DNA of 64,000 nucleotides from Opitutia bacterium (lineage in GTDB: Bacteria > Verrucomicrobiota > Verrucomicrobiia > Opitutales > Opitutaceae), in assembly GCA_947472765.1 (NCBI GenBank), contig CANJCM010000011.1:17655-81654 (forward strand), written 5' to 3'. This document shows, piece after piece, positions 8,454-16,899 of this stretch. A program made the position numbers and the translations under genes. Position 1 is the first letter of the stretch; each line of letters opens with the position of its first letter. Below the pieces are notes generated by a model that saw only the letters and a program-made list of their open reading frames with translations, ran no database searches and was not told where the DNA came from.

Positions 8454-10334
8454 ATGACCCTCCTTCCGCTCGACTGGGCCATCGTCCTTTTCACGCTGCT
8501 CATCTGCTTCGTGCCCGCGCTCTTCTTCGGGCGGCGCGCCGGACAGAGCACGTCCGAGTTCTTCGCCTCCGGCCGCTCCGTGCCGTGGTGGCTCGCGGGG
8601 CTCTCGATGGTCGCGACGACCTTCAGCAGCGACACGCCGAACTGGGTCACGCAACAGGTCCGCCAATACGGCGTCGCGGGCAACTGGCAGTGGTGGGCCT
8701 TCGTGCTCACCGGCATCTCCACCGTCTTTTTCTTCGCACGGCTCTGGCGACGGTCCGGCGTGATGACGGATCTCGAGTTCTACGAGTTGCGCTACTCCGG
8801 CCGCGCCGCGTCGGTCGTCCGCGGCTTCCGCGCCGTGTATCTCGGGCTGTTCTTCAACTGCTTCATCATGGCGATGGTGACGCTCGCGGGCTGCAAGATC
8901 GCCAACATCCTCTTCGGTCTCCCGCCGTGGCAGACGATCGTCATCTGCGGCGTGCTCAACGTCCTCTTCGCCGCCCACGCCGGCCTCTGGGGCGTGCTCG
9001 TCATCGATATGGTGCAGTTCTTCATCAAGATGACCGCGGTCGTCGCCGCGGCGTACTTCTCGCTGAAGGAAGTCGCGCGCCACTCCGGGGTCGGTGACAG
9101 CGCCCTCGCCGGTCTGCACAAGCTCGTCGACATCCTCGGGGTGCAACAGGTGACGTTCCAGGGCGGGCAGCCGCTCGTCTCCGTCATCGACGGCAAGGGC
9201 CAGCCGATCCTCGACCTGCTGCCCAACTTCTCCCTCGGCGAACTCGCGCTCATGATTTTCATCATGCCGATCGCGATTGGCTGGTGGGCCAACTGGTACC
9301 CCGGCGCGGAGCCCGGCGGCGGCAGCTACATCGCCCAGCGGATGCTGGCCTCGCGCTCCGAGAAGGACTCCCTCGGCGGCACGCTGTTCTTCAACTTCGC
9401 CCATTATGTGGTGCGTCCGTGGCCGTGGATTATCACCGCGCTTTGCTCGATGGTGATTTTCCCCGAGCTGAAAGACATCCAGACCGCGTTTCCGAATGCC
9501 GACCCGAGTCTGCTCGGCCACGACAGCGCGTTCCCCGCGATGTTGAAGTTCCTGCCGGTCGGCTTCGTCGGCCTGATGGTCGGCGGCCTGATCGCGGCCA
9601 ATTCGTCGACCATCCTGACGCATCTCAACTGGGGCTCGTCGTATCTGGTCCACGACTTCTATCGCCGCTTCCTTCGTCCCGCCGCGACCGAGAAACACTA
9701 CGTCAACATCGGCCGGCTCTGCACCGTCGGCCTCTACGTCGTCGCGGCGATTTTGAGCCGTTTTCTCGATTCCGCCCAGGAAGCCTTCGAGATCATCATC
9801 TCGATCGGCGCCGGCACGGGCCTGCTCTACCTGCTGCGCTGGTACTGGTGGCGGATCAACGCGTGGTGCGAGGTGGTCGCGATGGTCAGCTCGTTCGCGA
9901 TCTCGGTTGCGTTCTTCATTGCGCGCAAATCCGGTCACGCGCTCCCGTTCGCGCAGACCGTGCTCTACTCCGTCGCGTTCACGACGATCTGCTGGCTCAT
10001 CGCCGCGTGGACGACGCCCGGCACGAACATGGGGCGGCTCGTGGCGTTCTATCGCAAGGTCCGGCCCACCGGCCCCGGCTGGAACCCGGTTCGCGACGCC
10101 GCTGGCATCAGTGCCGAAGAAGCCGCGCGCCATGGCGACGATCTCGGCCAGGCCACGATTGGCTGGATCTCGGGCTGCCTCGCCATCTGGTCGGCGCTCT
10201 TTGCGATCGGCTACTTCCTCTACGGTCGCACCACCACCGCCTGGCTGCTCACCGCGATCTTCGTCGTGAGCACAGGCATCCTGATCTTCACCGTGAATTC
10301 GCTCTGGGGCAAAGACACCGCTGAGCGACGCTGA
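8454..10334 (+). CDS. Sodium:solute symporter family (SSS) transporter
   Basis: A 626-residue inner-membrane protein with about 13-14 hydrophobic helices. The N-terminus has FFGRRAGQSTSEFFASGRSVPWW, the family's conserved first-helix/loop pattern, and GLSMVATTFSSDTP, the sodium-site region. Later comes GWWANWYPGAEPGGGSYIAQRMLASRSEKDSLGG, the other SSS hallmark. It co-transports a small solute (sugar, amino acid or organic acid) with sodium. The substrate cannot be read from the sequence and no catabolic gene adjoins it. Repeat clusters flank it on both sides, so it is probably transcribed alone. Confidence 0.9.
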   Translation: MTLLPLDWAIVLFTLLICFVPALFFGRRAGQSTSEFFASGRSVPWWLAGLSMVATTFSSDTPNWVTQQVRQYGVAGNWQWWAFVLTGISTVFFFARLWRRSGVMTDLEFYELRYSGRAASVVRGFRAVYLGLFFNCFIMAMVTLAGCKIANILFGLPPWQTIVICGVLNVLFAAHAGLWGVLVIDMVQFFIKMTAVVAAAYFSLKEVARHSGVGDSALAGLHKLVDILGVQQVTFQGGQPLVSVIDGKGQPILDLLPNFSLGELALMIFIMPIAIGWWANWYPGAEPGGGSYIAQRMLASRSEKDSLGGTLFFNFAHYVVRPWPWIITALCSMVIFPELKDIQTAFPNADPSLLGHDSAFPAMLKFLPVGFVGLMVGGLIAANSSTILTHLNWGSSYLVHDFYRRFLRPAATEKHYVNIGRLCTVGLYVVAAILSRFLDSAQEAFEIIISIGAGTGLLYLLRWYWWRINAWCEVVAMVSSFAISVAFFIARKSGHALPFAQTVLYSVAFTTICWLIAAWTTPGTNMGRLVAFYRKVRPTGPGWNPVRDAAGISAEEAARHGDDLGQATIGWISGCLAIWSALFAIGYFLYGRTTTAWLLTAIFVVSTGILIFTVNSLWGKDTAERR

Positions 10335-10344
10335 TCTCCAATCC

Positions 10345-10650
10345 GGTGAACCACTAATTGGCGCTAATCGGACGCTAATCCCGGAGCAGAGGACTAACCA
10401 CTGATTGGCACTGATTGGACACTAATTTCGGAGGAGGGCTCCGAACCACGAAGCAACGTTTGGGTTAGTGTCCCGTTAGTGAAAGTGAGTGGTTCAAGGA
10501 TTGGATCCTCTCCGCCTGGCTCGGGATTAGCGTCCCATCAGCGAAGATTAGCGGTTAAACCTGAATCAGCCCCATCAGCGTTACACCCCGATTCGGGGTG
10601 AAACGCCCCGCACAGGAAACTTCACTAATCCGCATTAGTGTCCATTAGTG
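10345..10650. repeat. CACTAA/TTAGTG repeat cluster
   Basis: The 10335-10657 gap consists largely of degenerate units of the form AACCACTAA-n-CACTAA-n-GACACTAA, some on one strand and some on the other. Units are about 32 bp with unequal spacing. The largest array of the family is at 16215-16790. The last unit touches the GTG start of recD2. Confidence 0.8.
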
Positions 10651-10657
10651 GCGCGCA

Positions 10658-13042
10658 GTGGCCCAACAACGGCAGTCCTCCGCACCCAGCGCTTCGCTCA
10701 CCGGCGTGATCGAGCGCATCATTTTTCTCAACGAGGAGAACCACTACACCATCGCCGAGCTCCGGCCCGATCCGCCGCCCGGCAAGTCCGTCGATCCCAA
10801 GGCGCGCCCCGAGGCGGTCACGGTCGTCGGCCCGCTCCCCGGCGTCGAATGCGGCGAGACGCTCCACCTCACCGGCGAGTGGTCGCATCACACCCAGCAT
10901 GGCGCCCAGTTCAAAATTGCGGCGTTCAAGAGCGAGTTGCCGGCGAGCGTCTACGGCATCCGCAAGTACCTCGGCAGCGGACTCGTCTCCGGCATCGGCA
11001 AGGTCTACGCGAACAAGATCGTCGACGCCTTCGGCACCGACACGTTTCGGATCCTGAGCGAGGAGTCGGGCCGGCTGCGCAGCGTCGACGGCATCGGCAA
11101 GAAGCGCGCCACGGCGATCAAACTGGCGTGGGACGAGAAACGCACCGAGCGCGAACTCTACATTTTCCTCCAAACCTACGGCGTCACGCCGAGCCAGTGC
11201 GTGAAGCTGGTGAAACAATACGGTCCCGCCGCCCAGCGGATCCTCACCACCGAGCCATACCGGGTCGCCCGCGAGATCGACGGCATCGGCTTCAAGACCG
11301 CCGACCGGATCGCGATCAATCTCGGGTTCGCCAATGACGCCGCGCCCCGCCTGGACGCCGGGCTTCTCTACGCGCTCGAGACGCTGCAGGAGGAGGGACA
11401 CACCGCATTTCCCCACGACGATCTCGTCGCGCACACCGCCAACCTGCTCGAGACGGACTCGCGGCTCGTCACCGCCCGGATCGCCGCCCTCATCGAGTCC
11501 CACGCGGTCGTCGCCCAGACCCCGCCGGACGTGCCGGATTCCGCAGCGTTAACCAACACCACGCTCCTCCAGCTACCGCACAACGACCGCGCCGAGCAGA
11601 AAATCGCCGCGACCGTGGGGCGTCTCAATCGCGTCGCGAGCGGACTGCCACCCATTCGGATCGATGCCGCCGTGAAGTGGGCCGAGGAGAAAGCAGGCTT
11701 CGAGTTTCACGAGTTGCAGCGCACCGCAGTCCGCCACGCCCTCGCCCGCAAGCTCACGATCCTCACGGGTGGTCCCGGCACCGGCAAGACCACCATCCTG
11801 CGCGCGCTCGTCGAAATCCTGAAAGCCAAGAAAGTCCGCATACATCTCGCCGCGCCCACCGGCCGGGCGGCCCAACGACTCGCCGAAACCACCGGCGGAT
11901 ACGCCTCCACCATTCACCGGCTGCTGAAATACGACGCCAGCAAGGGGGGCTTCACCGCGAACGAGAATACTCCTCTCGCCACGGATTTCCTGATCGTCGA
12001 CGAGGCCTCGATGCTCGACACGCGTCTCGCCGCGGCGCTCTTCCAGGCGGTCCCGTCCCGCGCCCATCTCCTGCTCGTCGGCGACATCGACCAACTCCCG
12101 AGCGTCGGCCCCGGCAACGTCCTCAAGGATCTCATCACCGCCGCCACCTCCCTCTCTCAACCCTCAACTCTCAACCCTCAACTATCAGCCCCCGCCGCCG
12201 TCACGCGCCTTTCCGTCATCTACCGCCAGAAGGAACAGAGCGGGATCGTCACGACCGCGCATGCGATCAACTCCGGCGATCCCTCGCTGCCGCCCGCGGT
12301 GCCTGACGTCGCGTCGGCCCAGGCCTGGTCGGATCTCACCTTCGTCGTTGCGACCGATGCGGAGGATTGCGTCCGCAAGGTGATCGAACTCTGCACGGAG
12401 TTCATTCCGCGGCATTGGAAGTGGTTCGATCCGGTCAACGACGTGCAGATCCTCGCGCCGATGCACAAGGGCGTCGCCGGCGTCGCGAATCTCAATGTGC
12501 AGCTGCAGGGCGCGTTGAATAATCCGGGTGTGGCACGGGTCTCCCGACCCGTGATGGAACGTTCCACGGGTCGGGAGACCCGTGCCACTTCGAACCATCC
12601 GGCCCCGTCGCTGCGCGGGCCTGGCGGCGAGTTTCGCCCGGGCGACAAAGTCATCCAGCTCCGGAACAACTACGACAAGAACCTCTTCAACGGTGACATT
12701 GGCAACGTGACCGCGGTCGATCCCACCGCGGGCAAACTCGAGGCCGCGTTCGACGGCGATCGCCATGAATTCTCGCGCGGCGAGTTCGGTGACCTCGCCC
12801 TCGCCTACGCCATCAGCATCCACAAGTCACAGGGCAGCGAATATCCCGTCGTCATCGTGCCGCTGCTGAAGGGGCATTTCATGATGCTCCAGCGGAACCT
12901 GCTCTATACCGCGATCACCCGCGGCAAGAAGAAGGTTTTCCTCGTCGGCGAGCCCGCCGCGTACGCGATGGCCGTGCGCAACAGCGAGTCGAAGCAACGG
13001 CTCACGCACCTGCGCGAGAAGATCGCGGCGCTGCTGGCGTAG
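10658..13042 (+). CDS. recD2: RecD2-type ATP-dependent DNA helicase
   Basis: A 794-residue superfamily 1B 5'-3' helicase of the RecD2 class, which acts without RecBC in repair or replication. The N-terminal region has an OB-like segment and helix-hairpin-helix motifs (VSGIGKVYANKIV, VDGIGKKRATAIK, IDGIGFKTADRIA). Walker A GGPGTGKTTIL lies near residue 371, motif II VDEASMLD follows, and motif VI-like AYAISIHKSQGSEYPVVIV is near the C-terminus. The start is GTG at 10658 (MAQQRQSS), right after a repeat cluster. Two repeat-coded peptides interrupt the helicase core in frame, near residues 500-512 and 625-645, yet all motifs remain intact, so the gene is probably functional. Confidence 0.93.
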   Translation: MAQQRQSSAPSASLTGVIERIIFLNEENHYTIAELRPDPPPGKSVDPKARPEAVTVVGPLPGVECGETLHLTGEWSHHTQHGAQFKIAAFKSELPASVYGIRKYLGSGLVSGIGKVYANKIVDAFGTDTFRILSEESGRLRSVDGIGKKRATAIKLAWDEKRTERELYIFLQTYGVTPSQCVKLVKQYGPAAQRILTTEPYRVAREIDGIGFKTADRIAINLGFANDAAPRLDAGLLYALETLQEEGHTAFPHDDLVAHTANLLETDSRLVTARIAALIESHAVVAQTPPDVPDSAALTNTTLLQLPHNDRAEQKIAATVGRLNRVASGLPPIRIDAAVKWAEEKAGFEFHELQRTAVRHALARKLTILTGGPGTGKTTILRALVEILKAKKVRIHLAAPTGRAAQRLAETTGGYASTIHRLLKYDASKGGFTANENTPLATDFLIVDEASMLDTRLAAALFQAVPSRAHLLLVGDIDQLPSVGPGNVLKDLITAATSLSQPSTLNPQLSAPAAVTRLSVIYRQKEQSGIVTTAHAINSGDPSLPPAVPDVASAQAWSDLTFVVATDAEDCVRKVIELCTEFIPRHWKWFDPVNDVQILAPMHKGVAGVANLNVQLQGALNNPGVARVSRPVMERSTGRETRATSNHPAPSLRGPGGEFRPGDKVIQLRNNYDKNLFNGDIGNVTAVDPTAGKLEAAFDGDRHEFSRGEFGDLALAYAISIHKSQGSEYPVVIVPLLKGHFMMLQRNLLYTAITRGKKKVFLVGEPAAYAMAVRNSESKQRLTHLREKIAALLA
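12157..12186 (+). repeat. In-frame CTCAACCCTCAA direct repeat inside recD2
   Basis: Three tandem variants of CAACCCTCAACT inside the helicase coding region give SQPSTLNPQLS. This low-complexity sequence is unlike the rest of the enzyme and lies between motifs III and IV, a likely surface loop. Confidence 0.75.
12530..12588. repeat. In-frame palindrome inside recD2
   Basis: 24-bp arms (12530-12553 and 12565-12588) are perfect inverted copies around an 11-nt loop. The arm GTGGCACGGGTCTCCCGA-type sequence is the same as the intergenic repeat at 3046-3069. In the recD2 frame it encodes VARVSRPV and TGRETRAT. Confidence 0.9.
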
Positions 13043-13047
13043 AGCCG

Positions 13048-13370
13048 CCGACCCACCCCGCCCTGCGGGCACCCCTCTGGGGCCGGGACGATGCCGTGGA
13101 AGGAGATCGGCGGGTGTGGGCACCCGCCCTCCATGGTCGGCGGATCGTTCAGACTTCCGTTCGCTCTCCTCTCCAAGAGCAATCCATGGAGGGACGGTGC
13201 CCCCACCGTCCAAGGCTGCCTAACGTGCGACGGAACGTCCGCGGATCGGTGCAGGGCCCGGGATTCCCTCCGTCTGGCCGTGAGCTTGCCGAACCGGCTC
13301 GCCGCCGGGCCGCTTCGCGAAAGAAGTGCAAGGCCCGGCAGCCAGCGCCGGCCCTACAGAAGGACGAGAG
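13048..13370. repeat. Composite repeats between recD2 and the cupin gene
   Basis: 13048-13211 is the second copy of the roughly 163-bp composite element (others at 3101-3262 and 41348-41512). 13252-13370 is a different family holding GAACCGGCTCGCCGCCGGG and ending in GCCGGCCCTACA, with relatives at 14962-15088 and 41552-41685. The remaining 13371-13496 is a pyrimidine-rich run of CTTCCTTC/CTCCTC leading up to the cupin ATG. No gene is seen. Confidence 0.82.
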
Positions 13371-13496
13371 TGCACGGAAGTAACCCCGATTCACCGGATT
13401 GATCGTCCGCGCACCTCGGCTCGATTTCTTCCTTCTGCCTTCTCAGTTCTTCCTTTCCGTCTCCTCCCACCTGCTTCGTGCTCCTCTCACTTCCCC

Positions 13497-13907
13497 ATGA
13501 CCAAATCGACCCTCGCCTCCACCCTCGCCCTCCTCCTCGCGTTGCCCGTCGCCGGGCTCTTCGCGGCTGACACTCCTCCCGCCTTGTTCACGCGGACCAT
13601 CCTGCAGGATCAGGACATCGCCGCGGCCGGCCACCACGTCGTGATCGCCCAGGTTGATTTCAAAAAGGACGCAATGGTCCCGGCGCATACGCACCCCGGC
13701 GAAGAGTGCGGCTATCTCATCGAGGGCACCGTCATCGTCGCAATCGCCGGGCAGCCGCCGAAGACGATCAAGGCAGGTGAAGCGTTTGTCATCCCGGCGG
13801 GTGCGGTGCACTCCGCCCGCAACGTGACGGGCGGCCCCGCGCGGCTCGTGGCGAATTACATTCTCGAAAAGGGCAAGCCGCTCGCGACGCCCGTCGCGGC
13901 GAAGTAA
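13497..13907 (+). CDS. Exported cupin-domain protein
   Basis: A 136-residue protein with a Sec signal peptide (MTKSTLASTLALLLALPVAGLFA, cleaved near AAD) and a single small cupin barrel. Cupin motif 1 is seen as HTHPGEECGYLIEG (two His, Glu) and motif 2 as PAGAVHSARN. These residues normally bind one metal ion. Its role is unknown: single-domain secreted cupins may be sensors, isomerases or dioxygenase-like. The ATG at 13497 is chosen over a longer frame from 13326 because that extension translates repeat DNA and would bury the signal peptide. Confidence 0.83.
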   Translation: MTKSTLASTLALLLALPVAGLFAADTPPALFTRTILQDQDIAAAGHHVVIAQVDFKKDAMVPAHTHPGEECGYLIEGTVIVAIAGQPPKTIKAGEAFVIPAGAVHSARNVTGGPARLVANYILEKGKPLATPVAAK

Positions 13908-14103
13908 TTTCCGATCGTCCGGCGCCGACCCACCCCGCCTTCGAGTACCCCTCCCAAGCGGTTCCCATTGTAGGGCCGGCGCTCGCCGCCGGGCCGCTTC
14001 GCGAATGAAACACGTGGCCTGCCGACGAGCGGCAGCCCTACACCGCACGACGCCCTTCTGCGCCGTCCTTGACTCGCAGGACGAGACGCCAAGAAGTGCA
14101 GCC

Positions 14104-14763
14104 ATGACTCTGCTCGCCCGCCGTTCCCTTTTCGCTTTCGTCGCCTGCAGTTTTCTCCTCGCCGGCTGCAAGCCGAAGACCGCGCCGGCTCCCAGCGGCG
14201 CCGCCGCGTCGGCGGCCATGCCAACCACCACGCATCCGAAGATCCCCGCGGGGGCGAAAAGCTCGGGCGGCAAGCACGCCGTGCTCGCGATGGATCAGGG
14301 CACGATCGAAATTGAGCTGCTGCCCGACGCCGCGCCGAAGGCCGTGGAGAATTTCCGCCTCCTCGCGGAGCACGGGCTCTACGACGGACTCACGTTTCAC
14401 CGCATCATCAAGGATTTCATGATCCAGGGCGGCGACCCGCAGGGCAACGGCATGGGCGGCGTCAGCGCCTGGGGCGGCCCGTTCGAGGACGAGATCGACC
14501 GCAGCTCGCAACTCTACCGCACCGGCTACAAGCGTGGGATCGTGGCGATGGCGAATTCCGGCCCGAACTCCAACACCAGCCAGTTCTTCATCCTGCACGC
14601 CGACTACCGGCTGCCGCCCGCGTACGTGATCTTCGGTCGCGTGACCAAGGGCATCGAGGTCGTCGACAAAATCGTGAACCTCCCGATGGCGATGGGCTCA
14701 GACGGCGATCTCAGCCGTCCCCTGCAGCCCGTCGTGATGAAGAAGGTCGCGATCAAGCCGTAG
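14104..14763 (+). CDS. Cyclophilin-type peptidyl-prolyl isomerase, predicted lipoprotein
   Basis: A 219-residue protein with a lipoprotein signal (FVACSFLLAGCKPK, lipobox LAGC at about 16-19), a short Ala/Pro-rich linker, then a full cyclophilin domain: VENFRLLAEHGLYDGLTFHRIIKDFMIQGGDPQGNG with the catalytic arginine in FHRII, MANSGPNSNTSQFFI, and VIFGRVTKGIEVVDKI. It probably helps fold proteins at the outer or inner membrane face of the periplasm. The ATG at 14104 fits the signal peptide. The upstream 13908-14103 segment holds another CGCTCGCCGCCGGGCC repeat. Confidence 0.92.
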   Translation: MTLLARRSLFAFVACSFLLAGCKPKTAPAPSGAAASAAMPTTTHPKIPAGAKSSGGKHAVLAMDQGTIEIELLPDAAPKAVENFRLLAEHGLYDGLTFHRIIKDFMIQGGDPQGNGMGGVSAWGGPFEDEIDRSSQLYRTGYKRGIVAMANSGPNSNTSQFFILHADYRLPPAYVIFGRVTKGIEVVDKIVNLPMAMGSDGDLSRPLQPVVMKKVAIKP

Positions 14764-14811
14764 CGAATCCGCGAACGCGGATTCGCCACGCGGCGCGCGG
14801 AGGCGCGCCGC
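14763..14811 (+). terminator. Tandem hairpins after the cyclophilin gene
   Basis: Arms GCGAATCCGCG (14763-14773) and CGCGGATTCGC (14776-14786) start on the last base of the stop codon. A second GC hairpin (CGGCGCGC/GGCGCGCCG, 14792-14811) follows. Without a T run these may be attenuator-like or a bidirectional mRNA end. Confidence 0.45.
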
Positions 14812-14814
14812 AGG

Positions 14815-15126
14815 AATACTCGTTCTCGTTATCTTTCTCGTTCTCGTCTGAGGTCGAGAACGAGGACGATTAAGCGAACGAGGACGAATCAGGGTGGCGA
14901 ATTACGTCCCGCTTTGGCCGGTGGGGGCACCGGCCCTCCATGGTACGACCTTCGGATCGATGTAGGGCCGGCGCCCTTCGACCAGCTCAGGACCTCGGTT
15001 TGGATCGACCGTCAGGCCGTGAGCCTGTCGAACGGCTCGCCGCCGGGCCCAGTCGAAAATGCCGAAAGCCTGCCGACGAGCGGCAGCCATTCGAAACTCG
15101 GCATTCGCCAATCGCCATTCGGCATT
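14815..15126. repeat. Mixed short repeats between the cyclophilin and amidohydrolase genes
   Basis: In order: a run of CGTTCTCGT direct and inverted repeats (about 14819-14890), one GGGGGCACCGGCCCTCCATGG palindrome half (about 14921-14942), the roughly 125-bp CCGGCGCCCTTCGACCAG family (14962-15088) and a CGGCATTCGCCAATCG run (15097-15126). No coding sequence is seen in this gap. Confidence 0.75.
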
Positions 15127-15140
15127 GGCGCAACCGCGCC

Positions 15141-16142
15141 TCACGCCGTTTTCAGCCCGAACATCTTCGCCGCGTTCGTGAGGTAGATCTTCTGCTGCAC
15201 GTCTTCCGGCAGTTGCAGGAAGTTGAGCGCGACCAGCTTGATCCCCGACCAGCACGTCGGCATGCCGCCGGTCGTACACGTGCAGTCCGAGCCCCACATG
15301 ATTTTGTCCTGATGCCGGGTGATGAAGTCCTTCGCGAAATCCGGGTCGCGCATGATCGCCGTGCTCCCCGACTGCGCCGAGAGATCGCAGTGGAGGTTCG
15401 GGTAACGCGCGAGCCATTGGTCGGTCAGGCCGCCCGGAGTGACACGGCCACGCGGATAGGTGCCGCCCTTGACCGAATAGTTCTTGTCGACGGCACCCCA
15501 CCAGTCGATCGCGTGGCCGATGAACGTCACCGTGGGATACTTTTCGATCGTCTTGTAGAACTCCGAGTAGACCGCCGCCGGATAGAGCGCCTCCTGAAAG
15601 TGAAACAGGATCGGCACCTTGTAGTCGCGCGCCATGTCGAGAATCGCCCGGGTAAACGGGATGTCACCTTCCCAGCGATGCTCGCCGATGCCGCGCGCGC
15701 CGCCCTTGAGCGCCGCCTCGACCGCCGCCGCGCGATCGCCACCCGCCGGTCCCGCCGCCGCGAACCGGACGTAGCGGCCGGGATTCTCCTTCATGAATTC
15801 ATACTCGTAGGCGTTGCCCCCGAGAATCACGCCGCCAATCGCGTTCACGGCCTTCTGGTGCGCGACGAACTGCGCCTCCGTGCGGCCGCCGCCACCTTTC
15901 TTGCCACTGCCGCCACGCATGCTGTCCGGAGACTGGTGCACGTGGATATCAATCAACGGATGCGTCGGCCCGCCGCCGTTGGACACCGGAGCCTTGCCGG
16001 CCTTGGCCGGTGGCGCCGGATCCTGGGCGAGCATCGACGGCACCCCGGCCGCCACCGCGGCCAGCGAGGCCACGGTCAGGAAATCGCGCCGGGTCATGCC
16101 GGACTGGGAGTGCTGACAATTCGAGGTGCAGATATGGTGCAT
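15141..16142 (-). CDS. Exported amidohydrolase-family (TIM-barrel) hydrolase
   Basis: A 333-residue protein with a twin-arginine signal: MTRRDFLTVASLAAVAAG begins at about residue 16 of the chosen start (MHHICTSN, ATG at 16140-16142); a start at that MTRRDFL (16097) is equally possible. The barrel shows DIHVHQSP (metal-binding HxH), ILFHFQEALYP, TFIGHAIDWWG and a late IMWGSDCTCT aspartate, as in amidohydrolase_2 / ACMSD-like enzymes. It probably hydrolyses or decarboxylates a small organic compound in the periplasm, substrate unknown. A related secreted amidohydrolase is encoded at 33345-34421. It is divergent from the M16 peptidase. Confidence 0.85.
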   Translation of the reverse strand: MHHICTSNCQHSQSGMTRRDFLTVASLAAVAAGVPSMLAQDPAPPAKAGKAPVSNGGGPTHPLIDIHVHQSPDSMRGGSGKKGGGGRTEAQFVAHQKAVNAIGGVILGGNAYEYEFMKENPGRYVRFAAAGPAGGDRAAAVEAALKGGARGIGEHRWEGDIPFTRAILDMARDYKVPILFHFQEALYPAAVYSEFYKTIEKYPTVTFIGHAIDWWGAVDKNYSVKGGTYPRGRVTPGGLTDQWLARYPNLHCDLSAQSGSTAIMRDPDFAKDFITRHQDKIMWGSDCTCTTGGMPTCWSGIKLVALNFLQLPEDVQQKIYLTNAAKMFGLKTA

Positions 16143-16214
16143 GGGGAGGTGGAGGTTCGGTGACACGCCGCTTGACGCAGCGCGACGCGAATCGGTCCGC
16201 GGCCTGATCCAATC

Positions 16215-16790
16215 CTTGAACCGCTAATTTTCGCGAATGGGCGCTAATCCTGACCCAATCTTTGAACCACTAACTTTCACTAACGGGACACTAACTAGGG
16301 CCGGACGGATCCAAACCTGTTTAACCACTAATCTTCACTAATCGGACACTAATCCAATCCAGCGGAGGGGTTCGATCCCGGAGAGGTGCGACGCGTCGCT
16401 CGCTCAGGAATTAGTGTCCAATCAGTGCCAATGAGTGGTTCACCGCCTTGGTCGGGAGTTAGTGCACCATTAGTGCCCGTTAGTGGTTTTGATCCGGTCC
16501 GGATCGGAAGGGTTGAACCACTCATTTTCACTGATTGGACACTCATTCGATCCCGCCGGAGAGGGTCCAATCCTTGAACCACTAACTTCCACTAACGGGA
16601 CACTAACTCGATCGAGTCAGAGTAGTCCGTGGCCTTCTCCAAAATTAGTGTCCGATGAGTGCCAATCAGTGGTTCCCCCGCCTTGGTCCGAAGTTAGTGC
16701 ACCGTTAGTGCCCGTTAGTGGTTTTGATCCGGTCCGGGATTAGTTCCGATTAGTGGTCCCCCCACCGAAATCAGCCTCAATCAGCGGTCC
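16215..16790. repeat. Large CACTAA/TTAGTG array
   Basis: About ten units of roughly 32 bp, each three CACTAA-like hexamers in a row, arranged as runs on the plus strand (16216, 16263, 16320), the minus strand (16410, 16457), plus (16515, 16575) and minus again (16642, 16695, 16738). Unit starts are approximate. It fills most of the gap between the divergent amidohydrolase and M16 genes (16143-16899) and can fold into large hairpins. Confidence 0.85.
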
Positions 16791-16899
16791 GCCATTCGTC
16801 GCTAACCGCTTGGCGCGGCGGCCGGGCCTGTGCATTGTCCCGGCTCCCAACGCGACTTCTGCTGTCGCCGGTCCGTCTGTTCCGCCACCGCACTTTGCC

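Noticed and set aside
8412..10133. 573-codon open frame on the minus strand
   Set aside because: It is antisense to the SSS symporter, its sequence is rich in Arg/Asp/Glu/His of the kind produced by reading GC-rich codons backwards, and no known domain is visible.
13326..13496. Upstream extension of the cupin protein
   Set aside because: It is coded by repeat and pyrimidine-rich DNA and would place the signal peptide internally.
16215..16790. CRISPR array
   Set aside because: Units are imperfect, on both strands, with uneven gaps and no unique 30-40 bp spacers; no cas genes are present.
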